Positions 44,757 through 56,550 are shown, numbered from the stretch's first letter. The stretch: DNA of 64,000 bases from Desmodus rotundus (GCF_022682495.2 NC_071392.1:70206097-70270096), one strand, 5' to 3'. Numbers and translations: made by a program. The notes: generated from the letters alone by a model not told the origin.

Positions 44757-44940
44757 TAATGGTTAAAATGGAGCCAGTCTTCCTAGATTCAAATCTTGAC
44801 TCCACCATTACCAACCTGTATGATCTTAAACAAATTACTGAACTTATGTGTGTCTCAGTTGCCCAACCTGAAAAATTTGGAAACTGGAGATTAAGTACAT
44901 TAATATGTTCTTAGAACATTCCCTGGTACATAAGAAATAA
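44757..44940 (+). repeat. MIR SINE
   Basis: GATTCAAATCTTGACTCCAC, TATGATCTTAAACAAATTAC and TGTGTCTCAGTTGCCCAACC in MIR order, ending near a CTGGTACATAAGAAATAAA tail. Confidence 0.7.
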
Positions 44941-45035
44941 AACATAAAATTTGCTTTCTTCCTTGCTCATTGCCTTTTCTAACCATCATCCTCATGGTAT
45001 ACAGCCTTCTTCTGGTTGATCAATAGGGTGCCTAT

Positions 45036-45186
45036 GTGTTGTTTACCAACCATATCAACTTGGTTAGATTGAAGCTACTTTTCCTAGAATCCCCTTTCCA
45101 GTATGGCTTGAGGTTAGAGCCAAACAAAAGACGAGCTTTTGTAGGGTTTTGATGGCAAAAATGAAGCTGCTTCCTCGATCATATTG
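45036..45186 (+). repeat. Ancient repeat, copy 1 of a local direct pair
   Basis: Shares CATATCAACTTGGTTAGA, GCTACTTTTCCTAGAATCCC and GGCAAAAATGAAGC with 45456-45602. The family is not named. Confidence 0.5.
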
Positions 45187-45229
45187 TCTTTCTCTGCTTT
45201 TGTATGTGTCAAACCTCTGCTTGCCTTTT

Positions 45230-45410
45230 TCTTATATGGATGTTTATGATTAGATTTAGCTGCACATTACCCAGGATAATCTCCCCAAGTCAATTTCCTT
45301 AACTTAATAGCATCCAAAAAGACCCTTTCTCCTTATCAGGTAATCTTTGCAGGTTTCCAGGATAAAGACCTGATATCCTTGGGTGGCCATTATTCAGTCT
45401 ATTGTACTTC
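45230..45410 (-). repeat. Ancient LTR-like fragment
   Basis: GATTAGATTTAGCTGCACAT, then CCAGGATAATCTCCCCAAGT and ATCAGGTAATCTTTGCAGG: the same order as part of the LTR-like repeat at 34.8-34.9 kb. Confidence 0.4.
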
Positions 45411-45455
45411 TCACTGTAATGCTCATTCTTTCCTCTGATTTAGTAGGCTACTAAT

Positions 45456-45602
45456 GTAGTGGTTTACGAACCACATCAACTTGGTTAAACTGAAACTACT
45501 TTTCCAAGAATCCCCATTCCCTGTATGGTTCTAGGTAAGAGTTGGACAATAGATGTACAGGGTTTGAAAGGCAAAAGTGAAGCAGCCGCTTTTCTCTCCG
45601 AA
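45456..45602 (+). repeat. Ancient repeat, copy 2 of a local direct pair
   Basis: Same orientation as 45036-45186, about 420 bp downstream and roughly 70% alike by eye. Confidence 0.5.
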
Positions 45603-46196
45603 GATCACTGTGGTTATGCAGTGACAGACAGATTTGAGCTCCAGATTTTGCTCTCTCTCTACACTGTTAGCTGAAAATGAAACAAGTTAGTCTACCAACC
45701 TCAAAGTGGTAGGTCACTTTAGGTCACATTATTAGAAGTGTAGGACTTAGAATGATGTAGATAATACTTGTATATTATTTTATGTAGATCGGATCTTAGG
45801 CACTATCATTTTTTGAAGATGCATGCTAATTTAATGATACTCAAGTAATACAGGGAAGTACAAAGAGAAAAAGCAAAAAGATCACTTTTACCCACAACTC
45901 AGAAATAAACATTTTAACCTTAGGTGAATATCACTCCAAACACCAAATAGTTGACTAGCAAAAAAAAGGGAATTAACAGATTAACGTATTTATGTGGAAG
46001 TAATTTTGTATACCTGAAGAGCAGGCAACTAGGTCATGCATAAAACTTGTGGTAATGTATTTTTTATTTCAGAAATTTGTAGAACATTGCTGACTTACTT
46101 TGTCATGAACAAATTTTTTCCCCTTAAGGTGACTTTCTTTTCCTGAGAAGTAACTAAAGAACTCTCTCTTTTTCTCTCTTTTTTAAAGGCTTGATT
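45603..46196. other. No recognisable feature
   Basis: AT-rich; nothing recognised. Confidence 0.45.
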
Positions 46197-46618
46197 TTTT
46201 ATTATTTTTATTTTTTTTCATTGTTTTTCAAGTACAATTGTCTCCATTTTCAAACCACACACCTCCCCACATACCACCCATCTCCACCTCCCACCCTTGA
46301 ACCTACCCTCTTTGGCTTTGTCCATGTGTCCTTTATACATGTTCCTTGATGGCCCTTCTTCTATTATCCACTATTATCCCTATCCTTCCTCCTCTCTGGT
46401 TACCGTCAGATTGTTCTTTATTTCAATGCTTCTGGTTGTATTTTGCTTGCTTGTTTGTTTTGTTGATTAGGTTCCACTTATAGGTGAGATAATATAGTAT
46501 TTGTCTTTCACTGCCTAGCTTTTTTCACTTAGCATAATACTTTCCAGTTCCATCCATGCTGTTGTAAAGGGTAGGGGCTCCTTCTTTCTTTCTGCTGCAT
46601 AGTATTCCATTGTGTAAA
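46197..46618 (-). mobile_element. 5'-truncated L1 3' end, antisense
   Basis: T-rich head, CATTGTTTTTCAAGTACAAT, then ATACATGTTCCTTGATGGCC and GCATAGTATTCCATTGTGTA. Antisense L1 from the tail into the end of ORF2. Confidence 0.82.
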
Positions 46619-46695
46619 ATTTTTTTTAGAGCTGTTTTAGGTTCATAGCAAAATTAAAAGGAAGGTACAGAGATTTCCCATAACTGCACCCACAA
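46619..46695. repeat. Possible old L1M-type fragment
   Basis: GCTGTTTTAGGTTCATAGCA followed by AGGTACAGAGATTTCCC recalls a common old L1M segment also seen near 58.74 kb. Short and uncertain. Confidence 0.35.
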
Positions 46696-48454
46696 GTAAG
46701 GAGCTGTCTAAATTTTATCTTTAAAGTGCAATAACTTAACTAGGACATATTTATATAAATTCTATTCATATAATTCTATGGTCATTTTTCTTGGATTACA
46801 ATGTGCCCATTTGATCTGTATATTAAGATTGTCCTCATTTCAGAGAAATTATTCTTCAGACCTCTAATTACTTTCAGTAATGTAACATGTATGCTATGTT
46901 TTAGCCAATTATATTAATCCCTTTTCATCTTCTGTAGTTAGAGATATCTCAAGCTTTTCCTTCATGGAATCAATAGATTTTCATCTATCTCAACATTGTT
47001 CCATGCTAATTCTAAGTTATTACTTAGTTTTGCAATGATGTATTTTTTCCCCATTTGTTTCTCTACCCATTTATAGTTGCTTTATCATCTTCTCCTTCGG
47101 TGTATGTTTTACTGAACTTCTGTTCGTAGTTTTCTATGGTCAAGGCACTTTTGGGGGCTTTTCTTTGCCTTGAATAATGTTTTCTTCCATATAGGTTTCT
47201 TCATCTGTTTTTACATGCTTATGTCTCATCCCTCTCTTCCTCCTCCTTCTCTGTTTGCTTATTTTTTCTGTCACTGTTTTTTGACCCGCTCCCCCAACTA
47301 TGTTCGCTCATGTTCAATGTGGACAGTTTTGTTCATATATGTTCAATGTTTTATTGTGAAGTAGTTGAATTCTCTTTGGCAACCTTAACACTTTAAGACT
47401 GGTTTACCTTTTGCTTAAAGATTAGGGACTATGTTTTATTCTCTTTTCTGAAATTTGAGATACGTGTGAGAGCTGGAGCTGAAACATAGGACTTGAATGC
47501 TGAGTTCTTGTTTAATATTTTGTTGATGGCCCACTCCAGTCACCATAGGGTCTGCATTACCTAATCCAAGGTACAAGGGTTTCAAGAGACAAGGATTTCA
47601 GGCATTAGATTGTTCCCCTATTTTGGAATTAACCCCTGGACAATGGTAATCTTAATATTTTCTGCCTCTGCTGAGCTTCTAAGAGCCTGAGGTAAGTCTT
47701 CCTGGACTCTACTCTGGTTTTCCCCTGCTGCCTATTCACTTTATAATACATTTCCCTCCACATGTGACAGTGTTAGTGAGAACTTTTAGGATTTTCTCAA
47801 TTCAATTTTTCACTCAATAATACTTCTTGGGAGTTCAAAGCCATACACAAAACCCCTCAAATTTTCTATATTTTTCTTTGATTGCAACAGATTTGTCATT
47901 TGGATTGTTGTTTATTTAATTTGAATTTGAAAGTAGAAGGTCTTGCAATTCAGTTTTGCTTTGTCATCATTCAAATGCCTTTGATAGCACATTTAAAGTA
48001 CTGAGATTAATATGGAACTGATTTCAAAGAAAACAATGGAGATAATAAAGGGGTTCAAAACTTTGAGAGTTAAGAAACACTTAAAACTTTCATTTAAGAG
48101 CAAACAGAAGATCTTTCACTACAGAAGACTCAGACACAATCAGCAATTGTTAACAGCCTTCTTTTAAAGGAATGAATAGTTTTACTGTGGGTGACCTCAG
48201 AGACGGGAGAAATAAGTATGTTGAAATCTCAGAGGAACTGATCTCAGATTGATACAGTAAAGAAACTTTAGAAATAAAAGCATGCCTGCCCCTGGGACTT
48301 AGCTCTTGAGTTTTTTACCTTGAAACTTCCTTTCCCTGTGATGTCTGTGGAATGCACAAGTACTATTCTTCCTTCTTCATAGTAATTTTTCAGATCTTCC
48401 TATTATTATTTTCATCTCTCCCACATATGTTCTTCCATTGTACTATTGAAATAT
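46696..48454. other. No recognisable feature
   Basis: About 1.7 kb of AT-rich DNA; no gene or repeat recognised. Confidence 0.4.
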
Positions 48455-48472
48455 TAAAGTATATATAAAAGC

Positions 48473-48885
48473 TAAGCCAGTTACAGAAAGACAAATGCCA
48501 TATGATCTTGCTTAAATCTGGAATCTAATGAACAAAATAAACTGACGAACAAAATAGAAACAAAGGCATGAATACATGGAACAGACTGACAGGTGTCAGA
48601 GGGGAGCATGTTGGGAGCTGGGTGAAGGGATGTGAAAGGATTAAGAAAAAACATATATACATACATAACACATAGACACAGATGACAGTGTGGTTATAGC
48701 CAGAGGCAAGGGGCTTGGGAACTAGGTGGAAGTGGGCAAAGTTGGGAAAATGGAGAAGGAAAGAGACTTTGCTTTGGGTGATGGACACATAATGCCGTGT
48801 GCAGGTGATGCTTTGTTGAGTTGTACACTTGAAACCTGTATGGTTTTGTAAACCAGTGTCACCCCAATAAAGTCAATTTAAAAAA
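48473..48885 (+). mobile_element. 5'-truncated L1 3' end with 18-bp TSD
   Basis: Sense ORF2 tail and 3' UTR (AATGCCATATGATCTTGCTT, CAGGTGTCAGAGGGGAGC, CAGTGTCACCCCAATAAAG). Flanked by TAAAGTATA[T/C]ATAAAAGC at 48455-48472 and 48886-48903 (17 of 18 match). Confidence 0.9.
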
Positions 48886-48903
48886 TAAAGTATACATAAA
48901 AGC

Positions 48904-50179
48904 AAGCATGGTTTTGTAATTATTTGTAACTTTGTTTCCCACCTCAAAAATTTGATGCACCTTAGTGCCTAGTATAGGTTCTTGGAAAAACAGAAGCCCA
49001 TCAGTCATTTTGACTGAGTTAAATTGGAGAATATATTTTTAAAATGCATATACTCTTTTCACAAACCATTGGCTTACTTTACTCTAACACAATTATCTTA
49101 CTAATAGAAATTAAATTGACTAATAAGCATCTCTATGATTCCCAGTATGTTTTATTTAATAAATAAAATTTACCTGGTTATATTCTCACTCATATAAAAA
49201 TATACTGTTGAGAAGTTTCACAAAATAGTTGGACATATAATAATCATGCAATCTGTGGGGGCTGATTATCAAGTTTTTAAAAAGTAAAGCTTTTTGGTAT
49301 AGTATAATATTGAGTACAAATAAATATTTGGCAATATTAAAGGCCTTAGTTTTTGGTGTTTTAATAGTCTGAAATCTCACCTTTGCTTAAGCTTAGAGGA
49401 TTTAAACATTCATTCTAAGAACATATCATAGAAAAAAATCAATTTTGAATGCCTTTCTCTTCATCTACCAACTTTCATAATTAATGAAGTCTTTCATTAT
49501 TTAAATAAATATGTTGAAACCATTTGTCTGAACTATCAGCTATATAATAAACTGAATTAATAGTTTTAAATAGGCAAAATTTAAGAATTTATATATGCTA
49601 TAACTTTACATGTTGCTAATATATTTTTAAAACCATATACTTAATTGTATGTCACTTGATACTATTGGAACAAAAGCATTTATAATGGAGTATCATATTT
49701 TTGCCTTAACCACTGAAAGCATTGAATATCAATTTTAACAATCAAATTTACACAATTTCCTGTTTGTTTTGTATTCACCACTCATCGCATTCCCTGCCCT
49801 CCTCATTAGCACCCTCTCTTAAGCCCCACATTTTGACTGGCTCACTCCTTAGTGTTTTAAACTTGAGTCCAATTGTCCCCAAAAGTCACTGCATATTATA
49901 TGTGGAAATCTCCTCCAACTTTCTTTCCTCCTCCTCCCTCTCCTGTTCCTTTTCCTCCTCTTCTTTCTTCATCCTGCTTTAGCAGAGGACACGAAAAGCA
50001 GAATTAAACTTATCTCCCTAATGTTCCTTCCATGTTTCTGTGAAATTTTTTCCCTCCTATTTAAAACAATACTGCCATTTTGTTCTATATTTTGTATTCT
50101 CTTGCTATTAGGGAAAGAAAAATAGGAAATAGAAGAGGAAAGAGAAGTGGAAGAAATTAAGAAGAATGAAGCCTGAGTC
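48904..50179. other. No recognisable feature
   Basis: AT-rich, with a pyrimidine-rich CTCC/TTCC tract at about 49912-49970; no gene recognised. Confidence 0.45.
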
Positions 50180-50705
50180 TCCAATTGAAAAGAACTTATG
50201 CACCCCTATGTTTATAGTGGCATAGACTCCTTACAATAGCCAAGTGCTGGGAACAGCCTACATGCCCATCAGTACATGAGTGAATCAAGCCTGTGGTACA
50301 TTTACATGATGGAATACTATGCAGCAGAAAGAAGGAACTCCTACCTTTTGCAATGCCATGGATGGAACTGAAGAATATTATGCTAAGTGGAATAAGCCAG
50401 TCAATGAAATACAAATACCATGTGACCTCACCTATAAGTGGAATCTAGTGAACTAACAAACTAAACAGAACCACAGGCATGGAAACTTGGAGCAGACTGA
50501 AAGTGACCAGAGGGGAGGGGAAGGGAGTCAATGGTAGAAAGAAGGGGAAAAGACTAGACAAAAAACATGTATGAATGACCGATGGACACGGACAACAGTG
50601 GGGGAATGGACTGTGGGAGCAGGGAGTGGGGTGGGATGGGCAGAAAAAGGCAAAGGAGGAAAAGTTGAGACAACTCTAATAGAATAACAATAAAAAATGA
50701 CAAAA
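50180..50705 (+). mobile_element. 5'-truncated L1
   Basis: Sense ORF2 C-terminal region (CCTTACAATAGCCAAGTGCT, GGAATACTATGCAGCAGAAA), then the G-rich 3' UTR and AATAACAATAAAAAATGAC tail. Confidence 0.88.
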
Positions 50706-51561
50706 AAGAATTAAATAGCAAAATGGGGGGTGAAGAAGAGGGAAGTGACAAACATGGACATTTGGAGAGAAGAGAAGAAAAATTTGAAATGTAGTTCGAG
50801 GAAAATATAAAGGTTATATTTAAACTGAGATCCAAGAACTCTCATAAAATATAGGTGAAAGAATCAGTAAGGAAGTTAGTGAACTTCCCCATCTCATCCT
50901 CATTCTTTATAGACTTTATTTTAGTATTTTAATCTCTATCATAGTTTTCTATCACCCTGACTTCTTTTTCTTTATTTTATAACATTAAAAAAATTAATAC
51001 AACCTAACAAATAAAAGCAAACAAACAAAAGCTCTCTAAGTCCAGGTGTGTGACTACATCTCCCACGCAGGCCCCTGTGCCCATCTACTCCAGTCCCCTA
51101 CTGCACCAGGCACAGCCGCTGTGTCCACATTCTTAGTGAGTTATAAGAACTTAATTTTTTTTCAGTCTTTTTATTTCCTTCAGTACCTTTCTTTACACAA
51201 CCAGTCTCAACTACAGATTGTTACCACTCACAGCTTTATAAGACAGAATTTAATGTCCTCTTTTCGATCACTTTCCCCTGTTCTTAATAGTAAGCTAAAA
51301 ATCTTTTTCTTACTATAAATCAGTATTTCTCAAAATTTATTACTGGATTAGAGTTGTTTCCTTCCTTCTTTTTCCTTGGATGATTTTCTGTGACACAGTG
51401 GAGGACTTCCTAGCCCCTCAATACCAAAGAAGTAGGTGTTACGTCCTGAGAGAGAGGCTACAGCAACAGGTAGTGTTTCATTGTGAACACCTTACATTGT
51501 ATATGAATACAGTCTGTGTTCCATGTAAATACAAGGATTTTTTTCATGCTCTTGGAGTTGT
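50706..51561. other. No recognisable feature
   Basis: AT-rich; nothing recognised. Confidence 0.45.
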
Positions 51562-51727
51562 TTATTCACCTGAGAACACCTTTTCTTTGCTTTCAGAGAG
51601 AGAGGGAGGGAGAGAGAGAAACATCAATTGGTTGCCTCCCACAGGCACGGTGATGACCAGGAGCTGAACCTGCAACCCATTGGTCAAGGGACAATGCTCC
51701 AACCAACTGAGCCACACCAATCAGGGC
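51562..51727 (-). mobile_element. Ves SINE, antisense
   Basis: AGAGAGAGAGGGAGGGAGAG, CAATTGGTTGCCTCCCACAG, then CCAACTGAGCCACACCAATC and CAGGGCT head complement. Shorter than usual because one of the two central repeated blocks is missing. Confidence 0.88.
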
Positions 51728-51748
51728 TTGACTGATATATTTAAAAAC

Positions 51749-52013
51749 ATTTTTTTTTAAATCCTCACCGAAGGATATGGTTTTTGTTGTATGTATGTAT
51801 GTATGTATGTATGTATGTATGTATGTATTTACAGGGAAAGAGAGGAAGAGAGAGAGAGAAACACCAATGTGAGCAAGAAACATTGACTGATTGCCTCTCC
51901 AACTCACCCTGACTGGAGATCAAACCCGCAACCTAGGTATGTATCCTGACAGGGAATCAAACCTGCAAACTTTTTGATGTTGGAACCAATCAACTGTGAC
52001 ACCTGGTCAGGGC
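51749..52013 (-). mobile_element. Ves SINE, antisense, inserted beside another SINE
   Basis: CCTCACCGAAGGATATGG, AGAGAGAAACACCAATGTGA, GAGATCAAACCCGCAACC, ACACCTGGTCAGGGC. It inserted next to the end of the 51562-51727 SINE; a short TTGACT duplication (51728-51733 and 52014-52019) is visible. It contains the (GTAT)n microsatellite. Confidence 0.9.
51789..51828. repeat. (GTAT)10 microsatellite within SINE
   Basis: A 40-bp perfect tetranucleotide run in the tail part of a Ves SINE; on the minus strand it reads as (ATAC)n. Confidence 0.97.
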
Positions 52014-52019
52014 TTGACT

Positions 52020-53401
52020 AACACCTTTTTTAAATGGGAGCAAATACTTTAATCCTGGTCTTGCCTTTAGCTTATAATCATTTTCTCTCCTGTATAGGTG
52101 GAGAAAGAGGATGAGGGAAAATTTTTTCCACTAAGAATGCAGATAGTAAAAATAATTTATAAAGCATATATTTGAAGTATTATGTATATGTGTGATCTGA
52201 AGCAAAATTTAACCAGGTGGCCTGGCACAGAGGGTAGCATGGTGGCAGTGTTAGGAAATGCCATTGTCGTATAATATTCTTGCCACGGTTTGAAAAAGCA
52301 AATTCTAGCTGGAGAATAAAATGCTAATACCAAAGCAGAAACTAATCTCAGCTTCCATGTATACAATATTTATGTTTTAGTGAAAGGCACATCCTTTTCT
52401 GCCTTTCTTCCAGGCCTTCCCTGTCACTGTGAATTTATTTGTGAAATTAGCCTTTCTCCTGAAAATGGAAGAACTAACAGTCTAGAAAAATCTTTCTCAT
52501 ATGGTTAGTCTCCTTAAATGATTGGCTCTGTAGGATTCTTATGTTACTGGAGATTATGTTTCATGCAGATCAACTGTAACCTGGGCAACAGTGTAGACAG
52601 ACTGGGCTGTGCTATTGTACGGCGAACAATGACATTCAATGTCACGGCACCCTTTAAAAAGGTCTCACAGGGAGTAAAACTGTATCCCTACCAACCACTT
52701 AAATTCCAACCACTTAAATTCTTGAAGCAAGACATTGACTGTTTACTTCTTTTAAAAAATCTGTTAACTAAAGGCTTTGTATTAGAGGAACCAAAGATCT
52801 CTCCCAGCTCTCGGATTCTATATCAACATGTCATGAGACTGGTTCAAGATCATGGAGGAAGAATGCAGTTCATTGCTACCCCCAAACAACACTTACTCTA
52901 TTGTTTTTAATTCTATTCCTATTTGTCTGTTATCATCAGTCAAATTTTTCCCTGTGAGAAAATTCATTAGTAAATTGGCAAAGCCCAGGTAATGATGTTT
53001 AGATGTCTGTGGGAAAGAGAGAATGTGCAGTGTGCGTCGGTGGGAGAGTGTGTGTGAGTGCAAGTACCATGTGGCTATGGGGACGAGGGGATGGCAAAGG
53101 CAAGAAGAGAATGCATGATGGCTGGAAACCTGTATGTTCAGGAAGGCCTTTGTAGGGTAAAGTTTACCTTTGAAAAGAAATGTATGCCTCATGGACATAG
53201 TAATTTTTTACAATGAAATAGAAGCAAAACTGATATTAGGTTCTGATACGGGATCTGGAAAACTATAGAAATTTGGTATGAAATAAGTTTTGTAAACATC
53301 AGAGTACATTTATCTATATCTTACAAAAAAAGGGATAAAATAGAAAGGCATTAAGCCAAAAGATTCAAATTATAATTTGTCACAATGTTACCAAGCAGAA
53401 A
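52020..53401. other. No assigned feature
   Basis: Holds a 130-codon open frame (52518-52910, plus) of no recognised family. There is no start-context, splice or homology evidence that I can see, so it is not called as a gene; see findings. Confidence 0.4.
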
Positions 53402-54310
53402 GTGAGGTTCAGCTGCCCACTGCCACCCATAGGCAAATTCTGGAGGCAGAGGTTTGGTGAGAAAGAAAAGAGGCCTTTTATTCAACAGCTACACAATCCA
53501 GGAAATGGCAGGCTACTGCCTCAGAGCCCATTCCCTCCAGAACTCCCAGACAAAAACCTCACCACCCTCTGCCCGACCAGTCCAAAGCTGCGCCCGGAGT
53601 TGCATCTCCAATTTAAAAATACCATCATTTGGGAAACGCAGGCAGCTGTAGTATGACCATCCAGGTGGCTTAGTTTGTTCCCAGGTGCAGTCCAGCTTCA
53701 GCCTTCTCTCTGGACTGCATGTAGGGCCACAGCTGCCACACGACTCCCCCTGCCTCCCACATCAGGGTCCCAGGGCCCCTGACCACTGCTGCGGCTGGCT
53801 ATGTAGGGGCTCTGTCATGCTGTCCATGGGACTTGGTGCCCTCTGGTCCTGGTAACACTCCAGCTTTCACATCCACACTGGTAGGTCCCAGGGGGAAGAA
53901 GAGGGTGAGTCTCTGCCTTCCCTCCATTTCAATCTCCCAGCCCAAACTTCCATGCATTCCAGAAGGCTCCAGCTCCCCCAGCCACTCCGACCATTTCCCA
54001 TGACAGTGCCTCCCCCGTGCCATCATGTTGACCTTTATGGGACATGTGCCACTGTGTCCCTGGTCCCACCTTCAATCAGAGACCTGATGGGTGTAGGAGG
54101 GCTTTTCCTTTTGTCAGTCACTCTTGCTAGCCTCGTCCATATCCCCGGAGCAAGCCTTCTGTGCATCTTTGCCTGAGGGCAGGGAGATCTGTTGTCTTGT
54201 AATGTACCCTTCACCCTCGTTGCCTTGTTCCTGTGACCTCTCCCTGACTCTGGGGTCTGGCTAAGCCTTCTGGCCAGGTCTACCTGTATCACCCAGAGCT
54301 CCAAAAGTCA
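53402..54310 (-). repeat. GC-rich LTR-like block, antisense
   Basis: A conspicuous GC-rich island in AT-rich DNA. A plus-strand CCTTTTATTCAAC (AATAAA-type signal on the minus strand) lies about 75 bp from the left end, resembling the R/U5 layout of an antisense retroviral LTR. I could not fix the ends or a target duplication. It could instead be an unrelated GC-rich segment. Confidence 0.3.
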
Positions 54311-54394
54311 TAGTCATTTTCTAAATAAGCTAAAAATAAAAGAAGCACTTATTTTTGACTAGAGTTTCTAAGTAAGTTTTCTTATTGAAAATGT

Positions 54395-54835
54395 AATTCA
54401 CAGAAACAAAGAGGAGAAAAGTGGTTGCCAGGGGCTGTGGGAAAAGAAAAACGGGGAAGGTGATTGTCAATGGGTACAAAGTTTCAGTTATGCAAGATAA
54501 TAAATTCTGAAGACCTGCTATATATCATAATGCCTATAGCTATCACTATTGTATCGTATACTTGAAATTTGCTATGAGGGTAGATCTTATGTTAAGTGTT
54601 CTTAACACACACACACACACACACACACAAACTATGATTATAGTAATAAAGAGAGGAAGACAAAAGTTTTGGAGGTGAAAAATGTGTTTATGACCTTTCC
54701 AGTGGTGAACGTGTCATGGGTGTAACCCTAACAATGAGTACTCAATGATGTACTCATTGAACTGTGTACATCAAATATGTACTATGTTTTACACGGCAAT
54801 CATATCTCAGAAAAGTGGTTTAAAAATAAAATAAA
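54395..54835 (+). mobile_element. Old L1 3' UTR
   Basis: AAAGTGGTTGCCAGGGGCTG, GGTAGATCTTATGTTAAGTG, then TTTACACGGCAATCATATCT: old L1M-type tail with a CA microsatellite inside. Confidence 0.65.
54605..54629. repeat. (AC)12 microsatellite
   Basis: Uninterrupted AC run of 25 bp. Confidence 0.95.
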
Positions 54836-54845
54836 ATGCTTAGTA

Positions 54846-55009
54846 CAGGCATACCTTGGAGATACTGTGCATTCAGCTCCAAACCACTGCAACAAAGCAA
54901 GAACTGCGATAAAAGAAAATTGCTGGTGAAGGCTCTTGCTTTCAATTTGTAAAAAAATTCACCATTTGTTAAACATAATAAAACAAAGCACAAAATCGAG
55001 GTCTGCCTG
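54846..55009. mobile_element. Tigger1-like MITE (Tc1/mariner-pogo type)
   Basis: A 164-bp element with terminal inverted repeats CAGGCATACCTTGGAG and (right end, reverse complemented) CAGGCAGACCTCGA. It is flanked by TA duplications (54844-54845 and 55010-55011). The inner ends retain Tigger1-like sequence (ACCACTGCAACAAAGCAAG and CATAATAAAACAAAGCAC). It is an internally deleted, non-autonomous copy without a transposase and was mobilised in trans long ago. Confidence 0.78.
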
Positions 55010-55215
55010 TATTTGGCTGTTTCCAGAAAAGATTTGCTGACCCCTGCTTTGTGGTACTAATTTTCATACTTTACTATTTATCTAAATGATCTGTAATACT
55101 TAAAAAAGTATAACTTCCTGAGTTCCACTCTTGAAATATTAATTCATTAAATTGATAGAGGTGTAGGAATTAGCATCTTAAATACTTACTTTAAATAATT
55201 CTGACTCAGATAATC

Positions 55216-55444
55216 GTTGTTTGTCTTTATCCTCACCCAAGGATACGCTTACTAATTCCAGAGGGAGAGGACAGGAAGGGAAAGGGGGTGAACATCAATA
55301 TGAGAGAAAAAGAGCAATCGGTTGTGCCTCATATGAGCCCCAACTAGGGACCCCTCCCACAACCGAGGTACATGGCCTGACCAAGAATCAAATCTGCAAC
55401 CTTTGTTTTGGGTGCTGCAACCAAGTGAGCCACCCAGCCAGGGC
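55216..55444 (-). mobile_element. Ves SINE, antisense, with 15-bp TSD
   Basis: TATCCTCACCCAAGGATACG tail side, GTACATGGCCTGACCAAG, AAGTGAGCCACCCAGCCAGG. The perfect duplication CTGACTCAGATAATC lies at 55201-55215 and 55445-55459. Confidence 0.94.
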
Positions 55445-55499
55445 CTGACTCAGATAATCTCGAGTCAACATTCAGAAACACTGCCTAAGTTATAATATC

Positions 55500-55758
55500 A
55501 CCAACAGGTCCCTTTTCTCTACATCTTCACCAACACTTGTTATTTGTTAATTTTTTGATAATTGTTATTCTGACCTGTGTTAAGTTGATATCTCATTGTA
55601 GTTTTGATTTGCATTTTCCTGATGGTTAGTGATGTTGAACATTTTTTTCATGTCTCTTGGCCAACTGTATGTCTTCTTTGGAGAAATGTCAATTCAAGTC
55701 CTCTGACCATTTTTTACTTGGATGCCTTTTTTTTTATGTTGAGTTTAAGAGTTGTTTA
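55500..55758 (-). mobile_element. Inverted 5' part of a twin-primed L1
   Basis: Antisense ORF2 sequence (CATCTTCACCAACACTTGTT, GATATCTCATTGTAGTTTTG, TTGATTTGCATTTTCCTGAT) meets sense L1 at about 55759. Confidence 0.72.
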
Positions 55759-56550
55759 TATGAGGTTCCTCAAAAAATTAAAAATATAACTACTACACAA
55801 TTCAGTAGTTCTACTCCTGGGTATTTATTATTAAAAACCCACTAAATCAAAAAGATATATGCATCCTTATGCTTATTGCAGCATTATTTACAGTATTATC
55901 TACAGATATGGAAGCAACCCAGGTGCCTATCAACAGATGAGTGGGTGAGAAAATGCATCAGGTGGAGATATAGATATAGATATAAACAAAGGAATATTTC
56001 TCAGCCATGAGAAAGAATTAAATCTTACCATTTGCTACAACATGGATGGACATAAAGGGTATTAATGGTAAGTGAAATAAGTCAGACATAAAATGAAAAG
56101 TGCTATATGTCTTTGCTTATATGTGGTTTCTTTTTTTCATTTATTTTATTTTATTATTTTTATTATTATTTTATTTTTTTAATTCATTTACAATTGCTAA
56201 AAGAGAAAACAAATAAGACAAAACAGAAACAGACTCATAGAAACAGAGAACAAACTAATGGTTGCCAGAGGGGAGAGGGATGGGGGTAGGGGATGGATAA
56301 AAATGGTGAAGGAGAGTAAGAGGTACAAACTTCCAGTTGTCAAATAAATAATTCATGAGATGTGGTGTGCAACCTAGGGAAAAGAGTCAATAATAATATT
56401 GTAATAACTTGTATGGTGACAGGTGGTTACTAGACTTATTGTGGTGATCACATTGTAAGGTACACATACGTCAAGTCACTGTGTTGTGCACCTGAAAATA
56501 ATACAATATTGTATGCCAACTATACTTTAATAAAAAATAAATTTAAAAAG
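55759..56550 (+). mobile_element. Sense 3' part of the same L1
   Basis: GAGGTTCCTCAAAAAATTAA, CATTATTTACAGTATTATCT, then GTAAGTGAAATAAGTCAGAC. An A/T-rich insertion at 56127-56195 follows, and then the 3' UTR (GGTTGCCAGAGGGGAGAGGG, CCTGAAAATAATACAATATT). Older than the L1 at 43.5 kb. Confidence 0.72.

Noticed and set aside
53402..54304. Cluster of proline-rich frames in a GC-rich block, considered as a first exon with CpG island
   Set aside because: CpG density is low for a promoter island, no splice donor or conserved protein was seen, and the layout looks more like an old LTR.
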